This document shows, in pieces, positions 1-3,959 of a stretch of 5,471 bases of DNA (its first letter is position 1; every line of letters begins with the position of its first letter). This DNA comes from Candidatus Avoscillospira stercoripullorum (lineage in GTDB: Bacteria > Bacillota > Clostridia > Oscillospirales > Oscillospiraceae). Made by a program: the position numbers and the translations under genes. Below the pieces are notes generated by a model. It was not told where the DNA came from and made no database searches. It worked only from the letters and a program-made list of their open reading frames with translations. The DNA lies in assembly GCA_018712905.1 (NCBI GenBank), contig DVGD01000124.1, positions 1-5,471 of the forward strand. Reading direction: 5' to 3'.

Positions 1-28
1 TTTTGAAACTTTCAAAAAAGTTTCAAAA
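1..28. repeat. A/T-rich perfect inverted repeat
   Basis: The arms TTTTGAAACTTT (1-12) and AAAGTTTCAAAA (17-28) are exact reverse complements, separated by the 4-nt loop CAAA. The stem has only two G:C pairs per arm and no T-run follows, so it is a poor intrinsic terminator. It may be the edge of a dispersed intergenic repeat or a weak hairpin in the tail of an upstream transcript. The window begins at its first base, so the repeat may extend further left. Confidence 0.6.
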
Positions 29-142
29 TCCTGTTTGATTGAACGCGCGGTGGGCTTTTTGCCCCCCGCACACACCCCCCGCTGCTCTGTCGCACAAGTT
101 TTCAACGAGGTTTTTTGACAGTCTGATTATAGTTTCTTTTCC

Positions 143-177
143 TCCGCGGGATTCCCATGACCCCGCGGAATTTTTTT
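143..177 (+). terminator. Rho-independent terminator of an upstream transcript
   Basis: TCCGCGGG (143-150) pairs perfectly with CCCGCGGA (162-169) around an 11-nt loop. A run of seven T follows at 171-177, with more T-rich sequence to 188. An 8-bp GC-rich stem plus T-tract is a standard intrinsic terminator on the + strand. No gene that it would terminate is recognisable within the window, so it probably ends a unit lying to the left. It insulates the operon starting near 231 from read-through. Confidence 0.7.
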
Positions 178-181
178 ATTT

Positions 182-197
182 TGTTGTTATAACAACA
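182..197. promoter_or_regulatory. Candidate CRP/FNR-family (HcpR-like) operator
   Basis: TGTTGTTATAACAACA is a perfect 16-bp palindrome centred between 189 and 190. Read as TGTTG-N6-CAACA it has the same half-site length and spacing as CRP-type sites (TGTGA-N6-TCACA). Its centre lies 41.5 bp upstream of the start point (231) predicted from the -10 element at 219-224, the class II activator position. HcpR, a CRP/FNR-family regulator, is known to control hcp-frdX units in anaerobes, so it is the leading candidate; assigning it here is inference. The site also shares TTGTT...AACA ends with Rex operators, but the inner bases fit Rex poorly. Confidence 0.65.
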
Positions 198-218
198 GAA
201 AAGAAATGCGTTTTCCTG

Positions 219-231
219 TATGCTCTCTTTA
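219..231 (+). promoter_or_regulatory. Predicted -10 element and start point of the hcp operon
   Basis: TATGCT (219-224) matches four of six bases of TATAAT and is preceded directly by TG (217-218). It predicts transcription from the A at 231, giving a leader of about 26 nt before the ATG at 257. No -35 hexamer resembling TTGACA sits 16-18 bp upstream; the palindrome at 182-197 covers most of that place. A missing -35 is expected for an activator-dependent promoter. Confidence 0.5.
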
Positions 232-240
232 GAAGCCAAC

Positions 241-247
241 GGAAAGG
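241..247 (+). promoter_or_regulatory. Ribosome binding site that decides the ferredoxin start
   Basis: GGAAAGG (241-247) abuts the in-frame ATG at 248 with no spacer, so that ATG is unlikely to be used. It sits 9 nt before the next in-frame ATG at 257, a normal distance. The start at 257 also gives an N-terminus (MIRKIIEIDEEKC) typical of clostridial ferredoxins. Confidence 0.7.
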
Positions 248-256
248 ATGAAACAC

Positions 257-928
257 ATGATCCGAAAGATTATTGAAATTGATGAAGAGAAGTGCAACGG
301 CTGCGGCGCCTGTGCCGCCGCCTGCCATGAGGGCGCCATCGGGATGGTAAACGGCAAGGCAAAGCTCCTGCGGGACGACTACTGCGACGGCCTGGGCGAC
401 TGCCTCCCTGCCTGCCCCACCGGCGCTATCACTTTCGTAGAGCGCGAGGCTGCGGCCTACGACGAAGCCGCCGTGCAGGCAAAGAAGCAAAGCCAGGGCG
501 GCTGCCCCGGCCAGCAGATGCGGCAGTTCACCCCCAGAGACACGGAGCCGGCGCCGCGCGCCGCGTCCCAGCTGCGGCAGTGGCCGTGCCAGATCAAGCT
601 GGCCCCTGTCAACGCGCCCTACTTCTCCGGCGCGAAGCTTCTCATCGCCGCCGACTGCACCGCCTACGCCTATGCCAACCTGCACCAGGACTTTATGCGC
701 GGGAAGATCACCCTGGTGGGCTGCCCCAAGCTCGACGGCGTGGACTACAGCGAAAAGCTCACCGAGATCATCGCAAAAAACGACATTCAGAGCGTGACCA
801 TTGTGCGCATGGAAGTGCCCTGCTGCGGCGGGCTGGAATTGGCCGCTAAGAAAGCCATTCAGCAGAGCGGCAAGTTCCTTCCCTGGCAGGTAGTCACCAT
901 CTCAGTGGACGGAAGCATTTTGGATTAA
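257..928 (+). CDS. frdX: FrdX-type 4Fe-4S ferredoxin, probable Hcp electron donor
   Basis: A 223-residue cytoplasmic iron-sulfur protein, probably the electron donor to Hcp encoded two genes downstream. Residues 13-28 hold a full CxxCxxCxxxC motif (C13, C16, C19, C23), with His instead of Pro after the last Cys. Residues 43-54 hold a second motif in which the expected second Cys is Leu46 (C43, C49, C53-P), leaving three Cys. Such a site could carry a [3Fe-4S] or incompletely Cys-ligated cluster; I recall the CDGLG form in relatives. A variable linker with C83 follows. The C-terminal domain (about 105-223) has the family landmarks APYF (120-123), AADC (131-134), GCPKLD (155-160) and VPCCGG (187-192). 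It opens the operon; the cupin follows after 14 nt. The start at 257 is preferred over 248 from the ribosome binding site. The function as Hcp partner is inferred from known hcp-frdX clustering. Confidence 0.88.
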   Translation: MIRKIIEIDEEKCNGCGACAAACHEGAIGMVNGKAKLLRDDYCDGLGDCLPACPTGAITFVEREAAAYDEAAVQAKKQSQGGCPGQQMRQFTPRDTEPAPRAASQLRQWPCQIKLAPVNAPYFSGAKLLIAADCTAYAYANLHQDFMRGKITLVGCPKLDGVDYSEKLTEIIAKNDIQSVTIVRMEVPCCGGLELAAKKAIQQSGKFLPWQVVTISVDGSILD

Positions 929-942
929 AGGAGGAATTTCCC

Positions 943-1275
943 ATGGAAGAACGGATGAAAAATATTCCCATGGCTGAGGTGTTGCGTCTCAAGGAGCTGG
1001 TGGCCTATCAGCCCGGGCAGGTGGTGAGCCGGACGCTGGCGCAGAACAAGGCCGTAAGCGTGACGCTCTTCTCCTTTGACAAGGGTGAGGAAATCAGCAC
1101 CCACGCCTCCGGCGGCGACGCCTTTGTGAGCTGCCTGGACGGCGAAGGGAAAATCACCATCGATGACAAGCCCTATGTGCTAAAAGAGGGCGACGCCATC
1201 GTCATGCCCGCCGGGCATCCCCACGCCGTCTATGCCAACGAGCAGTTTAAAATGCTGCTGGTGGTGGTATTTTAG
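943..1275 (+). CDS. Small single-domain cupin protein, function unknown
   Basis: A 110-residue soluble protein forming one cupin beta-barrel. The first cupin motif spans about residues 48-67 (G48, H54, D59, G67) and the second about 83-98 (G83, P89, G91, H94). Of the usual metal ligands, H54 and H94 are present, the second His of the HxH pair is Ser56, and the Glu position appears to be Asp59. Metal binding may therefore be altered or absent. There is no signal peptide or partner domain. AGGAGG at 929-934 lies 8 nt before the start and just past the ferredoxin stop. The ATG at 955 is a weaker alternative start. Tandem stops TAG-TAA end it, 21 nt before hcp, so it is co-transcribed with frdX and hcp. 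Its substrate is unknown; a role in nitrosative stress is a guess from context. Confidence 0.85.
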   Translation: MEERMKNIPMAEVLRLKELVAYQPGQVVSRTLAQNKAVSVTLFSFDKGEEISTHASGGDAFVSCLDGEGKITIDDKPYVLKEGDAIVMPAGHPHAVYANEQFKMLLVVVF

Positions 1276-1296
1276 TAACCCCTACAGGAGGAACCT

Positions 1297-2892
1297 ATGA
1301 ATCAACAGATGTTTTGCTTTCAATGTGAACAGACCGCCGGTTGCACCGGCTGCACCGGCAAGGCCGGCGTGTGCGGAAAGTCTGCCGACGTGGCCAATCT
1401 CCAAGATCGGCTGACCGGCGCCCTGATCGGCCTTGCCCGCGCCACGGACGGCGGCACCAAGTCCACACCCTCCACCTGGCGGCTGATGATCGAAGGGCTC
1501 TTTGCCACCATCACCAACGTCAACTTTAACGAGGCGTCTCTCGATGAATTGGTGGATCGGGTGCACAGGGAACGGGATGGTCTTGCCCAGGGCTGCGCCA
1601 GCTGCGGCGAGCCCTGCGGGCGCACCGGCGACTATGACCTTCATAAGCTCTGGAACGCCGACGAGGATATTCGCAGCCTCAAGTCTCTGATCCTCTTTGG
1701 CATCCGCGGCGTGGCCGCCTATGCCTACCACGCCATGGCGCTGGGATATGAGGATGATTCCCTCGACCGCTTTATCGCCAAGGCGCTCTTCTCCGTGGGC
1801 GAGGACTGGGGCATGGAGGAGCTTCTCCCCATTGTGATGGAGGTGGGCAAGTACAACCTCACCTGCATGGAGCTCCTGGATCGCGCCAACACCGAGACCT
1901 TCGGTTCTCCCGCACCCGCCACAGTGTCCCTCACCGTGGAGCCGGGTCCCTTCATCGTGGTCACCGGCCATGATCTGCTGGATCTCAAGCTGCTGCTGGA
2001 AGCGACCAAAGGAACAGGCATCAACATCTATACCCACGGCGAGATGCTCCCCGCCCATGGGTATCCTGAACTTCGGAAGTACCCCCATCTCAAGGGTAAT
2101 TTCGGCACGGCCTGGCAGAACCAGCAGAAGGAATTTGCCAATCTCCCCGCCCCCATTCTCTTTACCACCAACTGCCTCATGCCGCCAAAGGAAAGCTATA
2201 TAGACCGGGTGTTCACCACCGATGTGGTGTCCTACCCCGGCGTCACCCACATTGATGCAAAAAAGGACTTCTCGCCCCTCATCGAAAAGGCGCTCGCTCT
2301 GGGCGGCTATGAGACGGCGCAGCACTTCACCGGCATCAACGGCGGCAGCACCGTGACAACAGGCTTTGGCCACGATGCCGTGCTGAACGTCGCCGGTCAG
2401 GTGGTGGAGGCGGTGAAGTGCGGCGCCATCCGGCACTTCTTCCTGGTGGGCGGCTGCGACGGCGCCCGCGCGGGCAGAAATTACTTCACGGAGTTTGTGC
2501 AAAAAGCGCCCCAGGACACGGTGATTCTCACCCTGGCCTGCGGAAAATACCGCTTCAACGACTTGGATCTCGGCACCATCGGCGGACTTCCCAGGCTGAT
2601 AGACATCGGCCAGTGCAACGACGCCTACAGCGCCATCCAGATTGCCCTGGCGCTGGCCGACGCCTTTGGCTGCGGCGTCAACGATCTGCCCCTATCCATG
2701 GTGCTCTCGTGGTATGAGCAGAAGGCAGTGTGCATTTTGCTCACGCTTCTCTATCTGGGCGTAAAGAACATCCGCCTGGGTCCCACGCTCCCGGCATTTC
2801 TTTCCAAGCACGTGCTGGAGTACCTGGTGGAGCACTTCAACATCGCCCCCATCACCACCCCGGAGGAAGATCTCCGGCAGATGCTCGGATAA
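1297..2892 (+). CDS. hcp: Hybrid cluster protein (hydroxylamine/NO reductase)
   Basis: A 531-residue cytoplasmic Fe-S protein of the Hcp (prismane) family, linked to reduction of nitric oxide and hydroxylamine under anaerobic nitrosative stress. The N-terminal cluster motif has C7, C10, C19 and C26 (CX2CX8CX6C), with an extra C16. By alignment from memory to Desulfovibrio vulgaris Hcp, all hybrid-cluster ligands are present at near-identical spacing: H225, E249, C293, C387 (the persulfide Cys), C415, C440 and E474, plus K476. The C-terminal half reads closer to E. coli Hcp (for example GGCDGAR, LACGKYRFN, GQCNDAYS). It is about 20 residues shorter than the 553-residue Desulfovibrio protein; the difference falls near 96-120, where a Cys-rich segment CASCGEPCG (100-108) appears. 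AGGAGG at 1286-1291 sits 5 nt before the ATG. It is last in the operon, followed by a hairpin. No hcr-type reductase is adjacent, so FrdX is the likely donor. Confidence 0.97.
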   Translation: MNQQMFCFQCEQTAGCTGCTGKAGVCGKSADVANLQDRLTGALIGLARATDGGTKSTPSTWRLMIEGLFATITNVNFNEASLDELVDRVHRERDGLAQGCASCGEPCGRTGDYDLHKLWNADEDIRSLKSLILFGIRGVAAYAYHAMALGYEDDSLDRFIAKALFSVGEDWGMEELLPIVMEVGKYNLTCMELLDRANTETFGSPAPATVSLTVEPGPFIVVTGHDLLDLKLLLEATKGTGINIYTHGEMLPAHGYPELRKYPHLKGNFGTAWQNQQKEFANLPAPILFTTNCLMPPKESYIDRVFTTDVVSYPGVTHIDAKKDFSPLIEKALALGGYETAQHFTGINGGSTVTTGFGHDAVLNVAGQVVEAVKCGAIRHFFLVGGCDGARAGRNYFTEFVQKAPQDTVILTLACGKYRFNDLDLGTIGGLPRLIDIGQCNDAYSAIQIALALADAFGCGVNDLPLSMVLSWYEQKAVCILLTLLYLGVKNIRLGPTLPAFLSKHVLEYLVEHFNIAPITTPEEDLRQMLG

Positions 2893-2903
2893 GAACAAGC
2901 TAC

Positions 2904-2939
2904 TGACCCCCGGTTTTGCTTGCGCAAAACCGGGGGTCA
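2904..2939. terminator. Hairpin between convergent genes, likely bidirectional terminator
   Basis: TGACCCCCGGTTTTGC (2904-2919) and GCAAAACCGGGGGTCA (2924-2939) form a perfect 16-bp stem with the tetraloop TTGC. It lies 11 bp past the hcp stop and 38 bp beyond the end of the convergent XRE gene at 2978, so it can serve both strands. Neither side has a clean T-tract: + strand AAAACACTTTT, - strand GTAGCTTGTTCTT. Termination could be imperfect, or the hairpin may mainly protect 3' ends. Confidence 0.75.
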
Positions 2940-2977
2940 AAACACTTTTACGGTTTGTTCCTAACTGGTATCTCTCT

Positions 2978-3826
2978 TTAAGCGCGGGTCTTTTTTCGGA
3001 AAAACCGATAGGACAGCGCGCCGGGGATGCCGATCCAGCACAGCATCGAAATACCGGCTACCGCCTCATAGTTCTCAATGGCAATGGTTCCCGCGAGAAA
3101 CAGAACCAGCACCGGCAGGGATATCAACGCCAGGATTCGGTGGGCAAGATACCAGGTCTCCTCGTCGCACACTGTCCAGGGAAGGCGCAGACCCACATAG
3201 CGGTTATAGGGGATTTTGGGCGCAATCGCCCCGAAAAACACCATAAAGCCGCACAGGATCGCCGTTGCAAGTATTTTTTCTGCCTGGACGGAGAGAACGA
3301 CAATGCCATATTGCTCCAGAAACGCCAGCACCGCAAGGGCAATCACCATCAGGATACTCACCACGGTGGTCTTCACCATGGCGCGGCCTCCCGCGCTTCG
3401 GCGCTCCACATGCGTCAATAGCTCCAGATTGCACCCCAGCACCGCCACGCTGGCAAGGAGACACAGCGAAACGGCAGCGACCGCCCAAGCGGTATTGGGC
3501 ATGGCGGGTGCCAGGATCAGTCCCAGAAACGCAAAGAAGAGCATGAGGCCGCGCTTCCTGTTTGCCTGTTCGCTTCGCTTTTGCTGCGCTTGCAGCGCAT
3601 CCAGCCGCGCCTGCACCTCCGATAACTGAGTATCCTCTATCTCCAAGAGCTGAGACACCGACACCTCCAGCGCCGCAGCAAGCTGCGGCAGCAGATCACC
3701 GTCTGGGACAGAGGCGCCGGATTCCCATTTGGAGACGGTCTGGCGCACCACATGCACCTTCTCGCCCAACTGCTCCTGGGTGAGTCCCCGCTGAAGGCGG
3801 TACTTCTTGATTTGATCGCACAGCAT
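2978..3826 (-). CDS. XRE-family HTH regulator fused to SdpI-like membrane domain
   Basis: A 282-residue membrane-bound transcription regulator. Residues 1-61 are an XRE/Cro-type helix-turn-helix: the scaffold helix follows LTQEQLGEKV (15-24) and the recognition helix is RQTVSKWESG (28-37). Residues 62-92 are polar, Gln/Glu/Arg-rich and probably helical. About six hydrophobic segments follow (roughly 94-110, 113-131, 153-170, 185-202, 231-250, 256-273). Between the fourth and fifth lies N208..G212-L-R..PWT (216-218)..E222/E223..W225...H229, which resembles the conserved loop of the SdpI immunity-protein family. In Bacillus subtilis, SdpI is a separate membrane protein that sequesters the repressor SdpR; here DNA binding and membrane parts share one chain. 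The start at 3826 is set by AGGAGG 7 nt upstream; ATGs at 3832 and 3901 are in frame but badly placed. Target genes and signal are unknown; autoregulation is plausible. Confidence 0.85.
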   Translation of the reverse strand: MLCDQIKKYRLQRGLTQEQLGEKVHVVRQTVSKWESGASVPDGDLLPQLAAALEVSVSQLLEIEDTQLSEVQARLDALQAQQKRSEQANRKRGLMLFFAFLGLILAPAMPNTAWAVAAVSLCLLASVAVLGCNLELLTHVERRSAGGRAMVKTTVVSILMVIALAVLAFLEQYGIVVLSVQAEKILATAILCGFMVFFGAIAPKIPYNRYVGLRLPWTVCDEETWYLAHRILALISLPVLVLFLAGTIAIENYEAVAGISMLCWIGIPGALSYRFFRKKTRA

Positions 3827-3833
3827 GGTCATC

Positions 3834-3839
3834 CCTCCT
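3834..3839 (-). promoter_or_regulatory. Ribosome binding site that decides the XRE start
   Basis: AGGAGG on the - strand (3839 down to 3834) is followed by a G, an in-frame ATG at 3832 only 1 nt away, and a second in-frame ATG at 3826, 7 nt away. The second is correctly spaced, giving the N-terminus MLCDQIKKYR, which places the helix-turn-helix at the very start as usual for XRE proteins. Confidence 0.75.
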
Positions 3840-3845
3840 GGGATC

Positions 3846-3874
3846 ATTGTACCGGATGGCGTCTCACGGGGCAA
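3846..3874 (-). promoter_or_regulatory. Predicted sigma-A-type promoter of the XRE gene
   Basis: On the - strand TTGCCC (3874-3869) and TACAAT (3851-3846) are separated by exactly 17 bp. They match four and five of six consensus bases. The predicted start point is near 3839, at the first base of the ribosome binding site, giving a very short leader of about 13 nt. The gene therefore probably has its own promoter rather than depending on read-through from hppA. The position also suits autorepression, though I see no strong palindrome over it. Confidence 0.5.
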
Positions 3875-3959
3875 GCAACGATCCTTAACATGGCATATCA
3901 ATTCGATCTATGCGCCACATGAGAGCAAAATCCGGCGGGAAACCAGCATGGAGAGACGC

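Larger units (their letters stand above)
3827..3959. other. Intergenic gap between hppA and the XRE gene
   Basis: This 133-bp gap between two - strand genes holds the predicted XRE promoter and ribosome binding site. I find no GC-rich hairpin followed by a T-run that would end hppA transcription, so some read-through into the XRE gene is possible. No small open reading frame with a good ribosome binding site is visible. Confidence 0.55.

Noticed and set aside
2..118. An open frame entering from the left edge and stopping at 116-118, possibly the tail of an upstream gene
   Set aside because: The 38 residues are low-complexity (Phe/Lys, then Pro/Ala-rich) and match no family I know. It could be a real C-terminus ending 25 bp before the terminator, but the evidence is too thin to call.
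115..120. A perfect TTGACA -35 hexamer
   Set aside because: At 17 bp downstream the bases are TTTCCT, and the nearest TATAGT (128-133) is only 7 bp away. The terminator at 143-177 would also stop any transcript.
39..251. A 70-residue + strand frame across the upstream region
   Set aside because: It runs through the terminator hairpin, the T-run, the palindrome and the promoter, has no ribosome binding site, and its composition looks non-coding.
248..256. Upstream ATG at 248 as the ferredoxin start
   Set aside because: It directly abuts the GGAAAGG ribosome binding site with no spacer; the ATG at 257 is correctly spaced.
176..685. A 169-residue open frame antisense to the ferredoxin gene
   Set aside because: It overlaps the ferredoxin coding region and the operator/promoter area and resembles no protein. 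It is a shadow of the + strand gene.
1282..2502. A 406-residue open frame antisense to hcp
   Set aside because: It lies entirely opposite a confidently identified gene, recalls no known family, and is explained by GC-rich codon use in hcp leaving the opposite frame open.
3859..3959. Inverted arms GCGTCTC (3859-3865) and GAGACGC (3953-3959)
   Set aside because: Only 7 bp and 87 bp apart. Not a plausible hairpin or operator; chance is sufficient.
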